From positions 12,138,998-12,202,997 of the forward strand of contig NC_051082.1 of NCBI RefSeq assembly GCF_004664715.2: a stretch of DNA of 64,000 nucleotides. The letters run 5' to 3'. Position 1 is the first letter of the stretch. Each line of letters begins with the position of its first letter. This document shows, piece after piece, positions 23,265 to 33,682 of the stretch. The translations under genes were made by a program, and so were the position numbers. The stretch is from Peromyscus leucopus. Lineage: Eukaryota > Chordata > Mammalia > Rodentia > Cricetidae. The notes below the pieces were generated by a model that was given only the letters and a program-made list of their open reading frames with translations, ran no database searches and had not been told where the DNA came from.

Positions 23265-23347
23265 GGGAGGCAGGGAGGGAGAAAAGTCAGGAGGGGTGAA
23301 AAGGGAGAGAGGCGGGAGGAGGGAAGGTAGGAGAGAGGGAGAGAGTC

Positions 23348-23392
<45 letters not shown>

Positions 23393-23396
23393 GAGA
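23265..23396. repeat. GA-rich purine tract
   Basis: GGGA units grading into GAGACA and pure GA on the + strand. Confidence 0.85.
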
Positions 23397-24074
23397 CCAC
23401 TCTAATGTAATGGCTCAGCTTTCTCTCCTCAGCCACCAGGATTGGATGGGACAGTGTTAAAGTTTTGTTGTTTGTTTTTTGCCTCCTGAAACATGCTTAA
23501 CTCCTTAATTCCTCAACTCCCAGCTTGGCTCTCACTATCCCATCATGCCCTTCTCTGGCCTCCTAATTTTCTCCTGTTTGTTTGTTTGTTTTTTTGTTTT
23601 TTCAATCAGAACGTCAGAACACAGCCTCCGTCCTCCTCAAACTGGAAGTCCCAGGAGGATGCAGCAGACGGTGGACATCTGCTCCTCTTACTCCTGCTAC
23701 TCACTTCAGCCCTCTTCTGAGGAAAAAAAAATCTTTCCCAGGCTCAGCCTTGGTGCACAGCTGGGGCTGACTCCACACTTCTTCGGCCCAGGGGTGGTCA
23801 CATGACCCCGGGATGGCCAATCACCATGGTCCCCTCTTCCATCTACATGTAATTGATTCAAAGCTCAATGGATTCTATAACTCAGCTTTTTCTGGACTCC
23901 TAGGAGGAAAGCAAAACCGAGAGAAGCTGGTAACTCCATCCCAATGCTTGCTGCTGAGCTTCAAGGATTCACACACCTCTGCCACACTCGGGCTGTATAT
24001 CATTTCAGCTATTGGGCATCCTTTAATGCTACCTAAACAAACTTGGATTCAGTGAGCCATTCATGAGGTCCTGG

Positions 24075-24077
<3 letters not shown>
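23397..24077. other. Non-coding with TTTG run
   Basis: Contains (TTTG)n at 23577-23602. The rest is single-copy-looking; no gene recognised. Confidence 0.5.

Positions 24078-24119
<42 letters not shown>
24078..24119. repeat. (CA)n microsatellite
   Basis: About 21 CA units. Confidence 0.95.
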
Positions 24120-24121
<2 letters not shown>

Positions 24122-24569
24122 GGAGGGAGAGAGCTTACCATCTATGGATTTCTTAATTACAAATTTGCCTCCTGGCCAAAATTTGCACATAATCCCCAAA
24201 ACAATCCTCAGGGCGCTTTTGTGTTTATTCACAACATGCACAGAAACGACCACATCAAGGGAGCCATCCAACATGCCCATTCCCAGCTGACCTCACCTGA
24301 ATCTTTACCCCGCTGAACTACCCCTCCCTATCCTGCAGGAAAGCCTCTGTTCAAGGTTCGATTAGCACTGCAGTCTTGTGTTTCTGTGTTTTTTACTGGA
24401 GGTTCTGCTGTTTGCAAATTGGCTCCTGTGTGAAAGGAGACTGTGGTGTGCTTTATAGAAAATAAGCAGTTAGATAAACCTTGTTCAGGCACAAGGTACA
24501 GTGCTATAGGCCAGGAGTTGAACTCATTAGTAATATATATTAAGTGAAATGTGTAAAGCAAGATGATGA

Positions 24570-24793
24570 GGGGCTGGAGAGATGGCTCAGCAGTTAAGAG
24601 CACTGGCTGCTCTCCCAGAGGACCTGGGTTCAGTTCCCAGCACCCATACAATGACCACAACCATTTATAACTCCAGTTCCAGGGTCTCTGACGCCCTCTT
24701 CCGACCTCCTCATGTAACTGGATGCATGTAATGCACATTCATGCATGCAGGCAAATACTCATATACACAAAATAAAAATAAATACATCTTTTC
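24570..24793 (+). repeat. B2 SINE, well preserved
   Basis: ggggctggagagatggctca, gcagttaagagcactggctg, ctgggttcagttcccagcac, cgccctcttccgacctcc and a terminal aaataaaaataaatac. The A and B boxes of the tRNA-derived Pol III promoter are visible in the first 70 bp. Confidence 0.95.
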
Positions 24794-24960
24794 AAATATG
24801 CAGCACATTATACACATAATAAAATGTCTATAATATATTTATAAATAATGGTGTGTTTATAAATGATATTTAATGGTGAGATTTAAATATTTATGATAAT
24901 TATATTATAATGTGTATATTATTGTTATTTGATGTATTTATTTGTTTTTAATTACTTCTT
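24794..24960. other. AT-rich block
   Basis: About 165 nt that is roughly 80-85% A/T by eye, with many TATTTA/TTATAA words, directly after the B2 tail. Could act as scaffold-attachment DNA, but this is composition only. Confidence 0.5.
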
Positions 24961-25313
24961 AAAACTTATTGGGTGAGTGAGGGAGAGTCACAACTGTGAG
25001 AGTTGGTCCTCCCTTCCACCATGTGGGTCCCTGTGATCAAACTTGGACCTTTCTGTGCAGATTCATCTCATAGTCCGCTTTGTAACGTATTAAATACAAC
25101 AAGAATGATCGGCGAGTGCTCCTCACGCTCACCTCTCCTCTCACAGAGACAAGTGGAGCTGGCCTGTTCTATGTCTTATTTTCTGAGTGTGGCAGAGGCA
25201 ATGGGATCATCACGATATGACTGTTCAAAAGAGGCCATGTAAGAGGTGGAGTACCAGGGAGAAGAGGAGAAGTCCTATCCTGGGGGCTTTTTCCTGGCTG
25301 CCATCTCCTACAT

Positions 25314-25538
25314 CAGTGGTCCTCAGGCTTCCTAACACTGCGACCCTTCAATACAGTTCCTCATGCAGTGGTGACCCCCAACCATAAAATTATTTTGTTG
25401 CTACTTCATAACTATAATTTTGCTACTGTTATGAATTGTAATATAAATATCTGATAGGCAGGATATCTGATATGTGACCCCTGTGAAAGGGTCATTCGAC
25501 CCCCTCAGGGGTTTCAACCCACAGGTTGAGGACCACTG
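25314..25538 (+). mobile_element. Rodent hAT-Charlie MITE (URR1-like), complete
   Basis: Terminal inverted repeats CAGTGGTCCTCA... and ...GAGGACCACTG, with internal phrases ccccaaccataaaattattt, gttgctacttcataac and tgacccctgtgaaagggtc. The 8-bp flanks are TCCTACAT (25306-25313) and TCCTACAG (25539-25546): a target-site duplication with one mismatch, as expected for hAT. Non-autonomous; no transposase frame. Confidence 0.9.
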
Positions 25539-26344
25539 TCCTACAGGAACCTGAGATGCAGGCTCACCTCATCCCTGCGGAGGCAGGAGGAGGGAGGTTT
25601 GCCAAAGTGAACCTGTCGGCTTGGAGACCCACCGGCTACTGATGACTTATCAGAGTTGGTCCAGCATGCAGGTGCCCTGGGGCCTGATCAGATAACAGCA
25701 GAGCTGGGCTGCAAATGGGTCTCTAAGTGCCTTTCCAGTTTCTGGTGTCCGCAGATAGGCTCGCAAGTGAAAACCTTGCAAGGCACCGAGGGCGTGCTAA
25801 GGGAAGCTGCAAGAGGTTCGCCCCAAGCTAAGCTACTGGCTCAGTTTTCAGGACAAAACCGTACCCAGGCAAGTGGAGCATGGAGGCCTCCATCCTTTAG
25901 AGCCAAGGACAGTGAAGACTGAATCCCTTCAATGCTAACTTTGTCTCTTCCTTAATAAAGGGAGCTGGGAGTCACTTAAGCTTACAGGGTTATTTCTCAG
26001 CTCTGCTCTGGTCTCCTGAGGCTGCTCTGCTACAAGACAGGGAAATGCAAGTGGCCCCAGCAAGTCTTCCTTCCTCACTCAGCTCTTGCTCATCTGGGAG
26101 AACACGACACACCGAGCTCTTCTGGCATAGAGGGGAAGGCAGCAGGTGGAGGTATGGCACCTCAGAGCCTAGAGGGAGCAGGGGGATGCCTAGGATGGGT
26201 TTTCCTCCCGGGTCACCTTTCCTCTGCCTCTTGGGACATCCACGGCAACTGTCCTCAGTAATTGCCTTTCCTGGGAAGCCCGGAGAGTGTAGACCGGGTG
26301 CTTGGTTGGCATGAAGGACCAACTGCCAGAGGCTGCAGCGAGGC

Positions 26345-26450
26345 CAGTCCCAGCTCAGTCTCTCGCTGGCCTGGGACCTTGAGGCAGGCTCCCGGAGCCC
26401 CTTTGCGCCTCATTTTCCTTGTCTGGGATTATAACTGAGAAGCTTCCTCG
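26345..26450 (-). repeat. MIR
   Basis: Reverse MIR: gctggcctgggaccttgagg, cctcattttccttgtctgg. Confidence 0.65.
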
Positions 26451-26859
26451 AGCTGAAGTTAGGATGGGGTAAAATAAGGGGTGCAGAGAGTCCAGCAAGG
26501 GGTGTGCCAGCCTATGAGAACCACTCATCCCCTACCCGCGCTCCTCTGAGAATAGCAATCACCCTAGCATGGAGTCCCAAAGCCAAACCCAGCCTGCAAG
26601 GATGCAATGGATACCCATCTCCTCTTCAGCCATCACGAGTTCACGTCAGCCTTTCCCTCCCAGGATGGTTATCAGCACACGCCGGTACCCAGAGGGCTCT
26701 TCTGAAAACATCCTTGTGGTCCCAGCTCCACAAAAGGATGTGAACCGGTACCTTGGGCAGGTGTCAAGGAATAACCAGGGATACCCAAAAGCCGGTGTCC
26801 ACCCCGAGAAAGCTTCCTCCACTTCCCCATTGCCACCTGGACACCCCAGATGGAGCTCA

Positions 26860-26940
26860 CAATGGCGTTTGTCATGATTTTTCTAATTGCCGCATAAACA
26901 CGAGTGATTTGGGGTCTATTTTGTGGCTCCCCAAAGTGTA
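26860..26940. promoter_or_regulatory. Possible conserved non-coding element
   Basis: caatggcgtttgtcatga, tttttctaattgccgcataa and ttggggtctattttgtggc form an AT-balanced block with homeodomain-type TAATT and TCATGA words and no repeat similarity. Conservation is only suspected from texture. Confidence 0.25.
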
Positions 26941-27061
26941 GAGGGCCCCTAAAGCCACACAGGTGGTGAAGAGAGTCATACTCTAGCTGCACACTAAAAT
27001 CATCTGGTGAACTTGAGACTGTCAAGTCCATTCCCCCGGAACATACAAACCTATCTATCTC

Positions 27062-27238
27062 TGGGAGTGTAGCTCAGTTGGCAGAGAGCCCCCCTGGCAT
27101 GCAGGCATCCCTGGGCTCCAGCCCAGCCCTGCCTAGATGGGGCACGGCGGCACATGCCCCCAATCCCAGCACTCAGGAGGCAAAAGCAGGCCTTAAGGTC
27201 ATCCTGGGTTACACAGCAAGCTCGCCCCCCCCCCATAA
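27062..27238 (+). repeat. B4-type SINE
   Basis: tRNA half (gggagtgtagctcagttggc, ggcatgcaggcatccctggg) plus B1 half (ggggcacggcggcacatgcc, aatcccagcactcaggaggc, ggtcatcctgggttacacag). Confidence 0.85.
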
Positions 27239-27504
27239 ACAATCCCTAATTAGAGAAGGAGTCTAGAGGTGCTTAAGAGTGTGCAGCCCAGGCTGAGGAA
27301 CAGACTCTGTGGAAAGTCAGGGTGTGCCAAGGGCTTTTTTATCTTTCTTCTTTCCTTTCTCTCCTTTTCAAAATAACCCACCACTTCAGGGACCGTCTGT
27401 GAGCACTGGCTGCATGCTCTCAACACAAGAGGCCCCAATCCTCAACACAGTGCAGGTCTCCTGAAATACCGACTAGATCTGCCACCCCATCAACCACAGG
27501 GGAC

Positions 27505-27505
<1 letters not shown>

Positions 27506-27552
<47 letters not shown>
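27506..27552. repeat. (GT)n microsatellite
   Basis: About 23 GT units. Confidence 0.95.
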
Positions 27553-27555
<3 letters not shown>

Positions 27556-28159
27556 ATTGACAAAGGCTCAGTGTGGCTCACTAGCTTCTAACAACCTGGC
27601 CGAGGAGCTAGTTTCACGAAAACGCCTTGATTTCTCCCCCATCACTCCCTGCCCTGTGTCCCCACGTCCCCTGCCCAGCCTCCAGTCCAGAGGAGGCTCA
27701 GCTGGGATTTTTATTTCTTCTCTTTGCTTCCGTTCTGTGTAATGACCTGTCAAGTGAGTCTGAGCAGCCTGGAGAGGGGAGGGAAAGGTTTCCAATTAGA
27801 CCCAGAAGCATCACACTGATGCCTGCCAGCGCCATTTAGCTAACAAATATGGGGTGCCTACCGCATGCTGAGCACTGGTGGGACACAGCCTATGAGGGGC
27901 ACAGAGGGAAATACCATAGTCCAGTTGTCCCAATCTAGAAACAGACGATGACAACGACGACAAAACACATTGTTAGAAAGTGTGCACATGGTGCCAGGTT
28001 CTGTGGGGGAGGAAGAGTCCTCAAGAAAAGGATGCTATTTTAAAAGAAGGGGGTTAGGAAAGGACTCACTGGGAAGGAGGTGGAAATGACCGGAGGCGGG
28101 AAGGGCTAACAGCTTCCCTTCTAGAACCCAGCCCAGAGGTTGCGTCATCCCCATTAACA
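27553..28159. other. Non-coding, nothing recognised
   Basis: No transposon or coding signal; a small gacgatgacaacgacgac run near 27944. Confidence 0.5.
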
Positions 28160-28315
28160 CAGTCCTACCTAACGAAGGCTTGCTGAGCGCAGACCCCAGG
28201 CCAAGCCCCACTCTAAGCCAAGACCCTATAGTGGTTGGTGACAAGTCAGTGAGGTCCGTGTTCTTATCCCCATTTTCTGGAAGAGGAAACGGAGGTGGGC
28301 AGAGAGGGTTAGTGG
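28160..28315 (+). repeat. MIR
   Basis: ttgctgagcgcagacccc, ccattttctggaagagg, aaacggaggtgggcagagag. Confidence 0.65.
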
Positions 28316-28584
28316 CTGACAAAGTAGGCTTGAGGACCTGCGTTTGATCCCCTGGGACCCACATTAAAAACATCAGGGGCTGTGATTACTCCCACTTGTA
28401 GCCAGTGCTGGGGAGTGGAGACAGACACATCCCCGGGGCTCACCAGCTGCCAGTTGAGCCCAATGGGTGAGTTCCAAGCCCATGAGAGGCCCTGTGGATG
28501 GTGTCTGTGAAGGTGACACACAGGGTTGACCTCTGACCTCCACATACATGTGCCTATGCACACATGTGTAACTGCAAATGTATG

Positions 28585-28600
<16 letters not shown>
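28316..28600 (+). repeat. B4-type SINE, diverged
   Basis: gaggacctgcgtttgatccc, gccagtgctggggagtggag, ccccggggctcaccagctgc, gttgacctctgacctccac, with a CA tail. Confidence 0.65.

Positions 28601-28664
<64 letters not shown>
28601..28664. repeat. (GA)n microsatellite
   Basis: 32 GA units preceded by a short (CA)n at 28584-28600. Large ORFs on both strands here are simple-repeat translations. Confidence 0.95.
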
Positions 28665-28667
<3 letters not shown>

Positions 28668-28962
28668 AAAGATAAACCCAGCTCATCAGGATTGGCCAAC
28701 CATACACAAGGCCGCTCTGTGGACACTGGGCTTTCCAGAGCCATTGAGTCCATCTGTGCCGGGAGAGATAAGGAGGCAGGCAAACGAGCCAGGAAGTACA
28801 GGCCCGCTCCCAGAATGCCCCACAGACCAGCTGCAGCCGGAACACTCTGGAAACTAATGCACAGCTTCCCAGCACCTCTGAATTTCTAGGCAAGGGCCTG
28901 GAGGACCTGCCTGGAACTGGAAGGGGCTTTTTTTCACACACTGATCTTACAGCCAGTGAGGT

Positions 28963-28999
28963 CCGGGGAGGGGGCGGGGCGGGGCGGGGCGTGGGCGGA
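28963..28999. promoter_or_regulatory. GC-box cluster / potential G-quadruplex
   Basis: gggagggggcggggcggggc continuing ggggcgtgggcgg: four to five overlapping GGGGCGGGG-type Sp1/KLF boxes and a GTGGGCGG EGR-like box. The same G-runs satisfy a four-run G-quadruplex pattern on the + strand. Confidence 0.5.
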
Positions 29000-29086
29000 G
29001 CTTAACTCCTGGATCCTGGATTCCTCAGAAGAGTACAGCTCCCTCAGTTGTCTGTCACCTTTGCCGGTTTTACTTTCAAGGAACAC

Positions 29087-29096
29087 TTAAAAATAG
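29087..29096. promoter_or_regulatory. MEF2 consensus site
   Basis: TTAAAAATAG matches YTAWWWWTAR exactly, about 90 bp from the GC-box cluster. Confidence 0.35.
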
Positions 29097-29400
29097 CTTT
29101 GCAAAAGAAGTCACCCTCAACGACAGCCACGGCTTCCTTTTTAAAGCTACATTTTAATATTGAAGAAGAAGAAGAAATGACCCCCCGCAGGATGGAGGAA
29201 AACCCTTCCAGGGAAACAGAGCCTCGCCCCCATCTGTAAATGCCCCATTTGCCTCACTTCACCGCGACCGACCGGCAGAAGAATCGCAGACCGGTCCACG
29301 TTTGGAAACCATCAGTCCAAGAAGAACTTCCAGCAGGTTCTTATATTAGGGCGATCCAAAGATCTGAGAGTCTGTGGTGGCTCCACGTTGAGAAATGTCA

Positions 29401-29577
29401 GTGATAGTGATGAAGGTGATGATGATGTGGTGGTGTTGGTGATGATGGTGGTGGATGATGGTGATGATGATGATGATGGTGGTGATGGTGGTGGATGATG
29501 GTGATGATGGTGATGCTGATGTGGTGGTGATGGTAATAGTGGTGATGGTGATGGTGCTGATGGTGATGATGGAAGTG
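29401..29577. repeat. (GAT/GGT)n trinucleotide tract
   Basis: Mixed gatgatggtggt repeats with frequent GAT-GGT interchange; gives spurious His/Thr-rich frames on the minus strand. Confidence 0.9.
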
Positions 29578-29639
29578 TCTTGAGAGTTCTTCTCACAGGG
29601 ACCTGTTTGTTCTTTATAGGAACTTCTGGGGCCCACCTT

Positions 29640-29762
29640 TTATGAACAGGATCCCCATTCTACAGTGGGAGAAACCGAGGCACAAGCAGCTTGAGTAACA
29701 GTCCAGGTGAGAACAGCGAAAGCTGTTTTTGACCAAAGCAGATTTGAACCCAGGCCACATGG
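29640..29762 (+). repeat. MIR
   Basis: ccccattctacagtgggag, aaaccgaggcacaagcag, gcagatttgaacccaggcc. Confidence 0.75.
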
Positions 29763-31063
29763 TGCTTTGTGGTGTATCGTCCACCGGCAAAGCTTCCCAG
29801 GGCCCGCTGAGCGCGTGCAGGAGACAAGGCCTAGAAGCCAGAAGGAGGTTCAACTTCAGACTCTCTGGAGGGAGCAAGCTGTTGGGAGGCCCTGTGCTCA
29901 GTGGAATGGAGAAGCTGCAGCATCCACCCGTACCCCACTGGGAGTCTCCAGAGCCCACCTGGGAGCCCACCAGGAAGGATCCTGAGGCTACCGAGTGCCT
30001 GCCCACTTTTTTCCAGCCTGCTTTGTGTGTCAGTGGCCTGGTGCACCTGCCATGCTCTGGGACTTTAAGAGTTTGGATGTTGCTGTCCTTGAAGACTGAG
30101 ACCTCCCTAGTCCCTACCTGTCTGTGATCACAGGCAACGGACTCCCCTGCGTGACATCTGTTCCTCCTCCTATTAAAAGGAGCACTAACTCCCGCTCTGC
30201 CCCCCTCCACCCATCCCAAAGCAATCTTTTTAAAACTAGAAATCCCTCTGCCGTCAGCTAATCCCTAGAGCATGTCACGTACTGAGCCCTGTTCCGAGAC
30301 ACTCTCTATGGGGACGGTGGGAAGATGCCATACTGATTCCCATCGTACAGGTGAGTAAACTGAGGCTACAAGGCCAGGTTGTTGGTCACAGGTTGAGAAG
30401 TGGGATCCCTGGCCCACTCACTGTGCTATCAGAAGACAGCAGGGTGCTTCCGGTCACTGGTCACACTGCCCCCTACTGGTCAGCTGGTCTAATTGCAATG
30501 ACATTCCTGCTTTTCCTCCACCCAGGCTGGAAGGAGCTACAGACCAAAAACAACTCTTGTTACAAAGACATTGTCGTGGGTCCTTTACCTCAGAACTCCT
30601 CCAGCAAGTAAGAAGAGGTGGAGAACAGCCCCTGGCATGGGGCAGAGGAGGGAGCAAGGGCGTCCATTGCCTGGCTATGAGAATTCAAGATTGAAGTTTG
30701 GTGTCGGCAAGGGTTTGCTTTAAGGGCCTGCGTCCACCTTCGCCTCACAGCAGGGCGCTGGAGACTGAGAATCCCTGTGCACAGCTGCCTCTGTGCCATT
30801 TGCACAATAGAGGGACAACTGTGCCTGTGGTCCAAGCCTCTTCCTAGGACTAAGGAGAACACCTCCCTCCAGGGAGAGACCCCAGAACACCAGGGACTCC
30901 TGGGTAATCCTCTGTCGGCCCCAAAGCTGCAGCTATGGGAGGCTGTAGGTGGTTGGGCTCTCAGCTCCCTGCTCTTTATAGCAGCGGGTAATGAGATGAT
31001 CCTGAGATGTCGGTGACCACCCTGCCATGGAAGCCCCAGCCTGCCCGTGTAGTTGGGTTTAGG

Positions 31064-31069
<6 letters not shown>
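29763..31069. other. Non-coding DNA with one MIR
   Basis: Apart from the MIR at 30275-30430 nothing is recognised. Frames of 130-200 codons at 29614-30219 (minus) and 29729-30127 (plus) overlap each other and the MIR and are not credible genes. Confidence 0.5.
30275..30430 (+). repeat. MIR
   Basis: tgagccctgttccgagacac, cgtacaggtgagtaaactg and ggctacaaggccagg follow MIR order. Confidence 0.65.

Positions 31070-31138
<69 letters not shown>
31070..31138. repeat. (CT)n microsatellite
   Basis: 34 CT units, pure. Confidence 0.95.
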
Positions 31139-31139
<1 letters not shown>

Positions 31140-31194
31140 TCCCAGTCACCATAATTCAGCTTGCTCAACTGTGCCCTGATCAGGTTGTGACCAA

Positions 31195-31325
31195 AAGCAA
31201 GGGAGGTCAACCGGCCAGAGGCTGAAACCTCCAGAACTGTGAGCTACTACAACCAACCTTCCTTCTTTTTAAGTTTACTGTCTTGGGTATTTTTTACAGT
31301 AATGGTAAAGGTGGCTAACACAGAC
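31195..31325 (+). repeat. Rodent L1-like 3' end fragment
   Basis: gaaacctccagaactgtgag, aaccttccttctttttaag, acagtaatggtaaaggtggc and taacaca: a typical rodent L1-type terminal phrase. Confidence 0.55.
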
Positions 31326-31389
31326 TATCAACATCTATTTGTTTATTCCTAAGACTGCCCTCTGGAAAGGCTTCATAATCCAAAACATG

Positions 31390-31535
31390 ACACGTATCAT
31401 CTGACTTCACACTCAACTTTATAAAATGAATATTATTATCTTTATCCCATGTTGCAGAAGAAAAAATTAAGGCTCAGAGAAACTGACTTCACCAAAGGTC
31501 ACACAGCAGAGCTGGGATTCAAACCCAGCTCCAGC
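31390..31535 (+). repeat. MIR, well preserved
   Basis: aatattattatctttatccc, aggctcagagaaactgactt, caaaggtcacacagcagagc and tgggattcaaacccagctcc. Confidence 0.9.
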
Positions 31536-31540
31536 CAGAA

Positions 31541-31640
31541 AGTAGTGGCACAGGTGGATCTCTGAGTTCGAGGCCAGCCTGGTCCCAGACAGCCAGGGCT
31601 ACCCAGAGAAACCCTGTCTCAAAACAAACAAACAGCTCCA
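31541..31640 (+). repeat. B1 SINE, 5'-truncated
   Basis: ggatctctgagttcgaggcc, agcctggtcccagacagcca, gggctacccagagaaaccct then CAAA tail. The 3' half is the murine-like cagacagccagggctac type, not the cricetid variant. Confidence 0.85.
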
Positions 31641-31825
31641 GACCCCAAGCAATCTTCTGCCTCATCTACATGACCCAGGCCTGGCATCATAAGTTGGCGC
31701 CCAGTGTTTGTTAAGCAAAATTACCAAAATCAGCCCAGTGACCTCCATGTTCTGAAGGAATTGCAGTTAGTGACTGTGAGAAAATCTCAGGAATACTCTG
31801 CGCTGGCGGAGAATGGGAGACAGGG

Positions 31826-31898
31826 GGTAGCTAGGTGGTAGGACACTTGCATGGTGTATACAAGGTGCAAGGTACAACTCTAGCATCATGCATGTGCG

Positions 31899-31900
<2 letters not shown>
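31826..31900 (+). repeat. ID/tRNA-derived SINE head
   Basis: gggtagctaggtggtaggac, acttgcatggtg and acaactctagcatc resemble the ID/B4 tRNA half; followed by (CA)n. Confidence 0.5.

Positions 31901-31946
<46 letters not shown>
31901..31946. repeat. (CA)n microsatellite
   Basis: 23 CA units. Confidence 0.95.
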
Positions 31947-31947
<1 letters not shown>

Positions 31948-31997
31948 CGAGGACAGTTTTAAGAGCCATGCCTTAGTGCCTGCCTGAGTTAAGTTTC

Positions 31998-32345
31998 TGT
32001 TGTCCAGTATTGAGCCACTAACCAGAAACTTGTGACATGCCTGGACAAGTCCTGAGTTATTAGAAAATAACTTTAACATTTCCTTATCTTTCTGCTACAG
32101 TGACCATGAGTAACCATGTTTTGTGGTTAGGTTGCTTGGTTGGGTTGCTTGGCAACTCAACAGTCCCCTGATCTTTTCCCAAAGAAAGTTTCCTGGTCTG
32201 CTTACTATAAAACCCACCTGAGAAAAATAAAATTTTGCAGCTTGATCAGACTACTGTCTTGCTGTCAATAATTCTTTGTGTCTCTTGTCCCTTTCATTCG
32301 CCATTCCCCCTTCTAGGGTCTCTGCTGAAGATCCCGCTGGTCAGG
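31998..32345 (+). mobile_element. Solo endogenous-retrovirus LTR (ERVK-like)
   Basis: About 350 nt organised like an LTR: unique 5' part, TATAAA box at 32206-32211, AATAAA polyadenylation signal at 32226-32231, then an R/U5-like end (gcagcttgatcagactactg; tcttgtccctttcattcgcc; gaagatcccgctggtcagg). No gag, pol or env is next to it, so it is a solo LTR. Ends and subfamily are approximate; the 5' edge is a guess. Confidence 0.7.
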
Positions 32346-32369
32346 ACACACACACACACACACACACAC
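32346..32369. repeat. (CA)n microsatellite
   Basis: 12 CA units immediately following the LTR end. Confidence 0.95.
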
Positions 32370-32724
32370 CACATAATTAAACACATTGGAAACTGGGCAA
32401 TTCACACCTAGGAGCCCAGCAATAGGGTGGAAGCAGAGAACAGTATGGAAAGTGAGGAGCCACGGGCTGTCCGGCTGGTTACACAAGTCTAAAGGCGTGC
32501 TCAAAATGTCCATCTGCCATCAAAGGGGTGACTGCTAACAGCAGAAGAGCATCGCCTACGAAGGGAGGGGAGTGGAGAGGGAGGAGAGTGTCGTCTGGGG
32601 ATAAAAGAGAATAATTGATGAGACACCGGGAAAGAGGCTCACACAGGCTGAAGGTGTGTCTTAGGCAAGGAAGGTGAGGAGTGACTGGATGCTGCGAGCC
32701 TCCCACCAGCACAAGCCTGGGCTG

Positions 32725-32847
32725 GCAGGCACGGTGGCTGTAAGCCTGGCACGTGAGAAGTAGAAGCTGGAGGAATAGGAGTTCAAGGGTCATCCTCAGC
32801 TACATAGGGAGTTTGAGGCCAGCCTGGGCTACACAAGACCCTGTCTC
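32725..32847 (+). repeat. B1-related SINE, diverged
   Basis: ggcacggtggctgtaagcct, gagttcaagggtcatcctca, gagtttgaggccagcctggg, acaagaccctgtctcaa. Confidence 0.75.

Positions 32848-32885
<38 letters not shown>
32848..32885. repeat. (AAT)n microsatellite
   Basis: About 12 AAT units grown from the A-rich tail of the adjacent SINE. Confidence 0.95.
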
Positions 32886-32886
<1 letters not shown>

Positions 32887-33085
32887 GCAACAAAATCCTG
32901 CCAACTTACAAAGCCCCAGCATCTTCCATGGATAATCGAGAAGTGGCGGACAAGGCTGGCGTAGTTAGCAGACGTGAATCCCCACTCACACTCCTAACCT
33001 CCCCCACCCTCCCATGGGCCACTATTTCTTTTCCCAGACAGATATTAGCCAAGGATGAAGAAAAAGCTCAGGCATCCTCAGCGGA

Positions 33086-33554
33086 TGGACACTGTGATGG
33101 CTATTCTCAGTTGTCTACTTGACTACATCTGGAATTAACTAAAACCCACGTGGCTGGGCACATCTGTGAAGGATTCTTTTTTCCTTAAGTAATCATTTGA
33201 ATCATGGGAAGAGGCACTTCTAATCTTTGAGGTGGGAAGATCTAAAAGAGCCAGATCTTTGAGGTGGGAAGATCCACCTTTAATGGGGGGGGGCACACCT
33301 TCTGCTGGTGGCCTATGTAAAGGATGTAGAAGGAGGAAGCTGGCTCTCATCACCTGCTTGCTCTCGCTGGCAAGTCCATTCCTTCACTGGCATTAGAACC
33401 TACTTCTTTGGAATTTTAGAATCCAGAGTATACTGAAGACCAGCTGGGACATCCAGCCTCATGGATCGAACAACTACAGGATTCTTGGGCGTCCCATTGA
33501 TACACAGCCATTGTTGGACTAGTTGGAACACAGCCTGTAAGTCGTTCTAATAAA

Positions 33555-33604
<50 letters not shown>

Positions 33605-33639
33605 TCATTCTATATCAGTTATGTTATAGAACCTTAACA

Positions 33640-33640
<1 letters not shown>
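33086..33640 (+). repeat. Rodent L1/Lx-like 3' end
   Basis: ttctcagttgtctacttgac, tttgaggtgggaagatccac, cattccttcactggcattag, tactgaagaccagctgggac, atccagcctcatggatcg, cattgttggactagttgg, ttctaataaatcg and tattcattctatatcag. A 20-bp piece (atctttgaggtgggaagatc) is duplicated at 33223 and 33255. Confidence 0.65.
33557..33602. repeat. (GT)n microsatellite
   Basis: 23 GT units inside the L1-like element; faces the (CA)n at 33637 across a 34-nt loop. Confidence 0.95.

Positions 33641-33682
<42 letters not shown>

Larger units (their letters stand above)
25547..27061. other. Mostly single-copy non-coding DNA
   Basis: About 1.5 kb with only one clear MIR (26345-26450). The segment 26860-26940 looks unlike its surroundings and is listed as a possible conserved element. 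Confidence 0.5.
28665..29400. other. Non-repetitive block containing GC boxes
   Basis: Lacks SINEs and simple repeats over about 730 nt, contains the GC-box cluster at 28963-28999 and a MEF2-type site at 29087-29096. No splice donor or start codon of a known protein is visible. Confidence 0.45.

Noticed and set aside
24570..24640. tRNA-like A and B boxes
   Set aside because: Part of a B2 SINE; the cloverleaf is not complete and the body is clearly B2. The same applies to the ID/B4 heads elsewhere.
28309..28941. 210-codon minus-strand frame with a Ser/Leu block
   Set aside because: Runs through the GA repeat and a B4-type SINE; no family similarity.
29614..30219. 201-codon minus frame overlapping a 132-codon plus frame
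   Set aside because: Overlaps a MIR and a competing frame on the other strand; no splice context or recognisable domain.
30590..31210. 206-codon minus-strand frame with Glu/Arg block
   Set aside because: Contains the CT array translated backwards; rest is intron with no domain.
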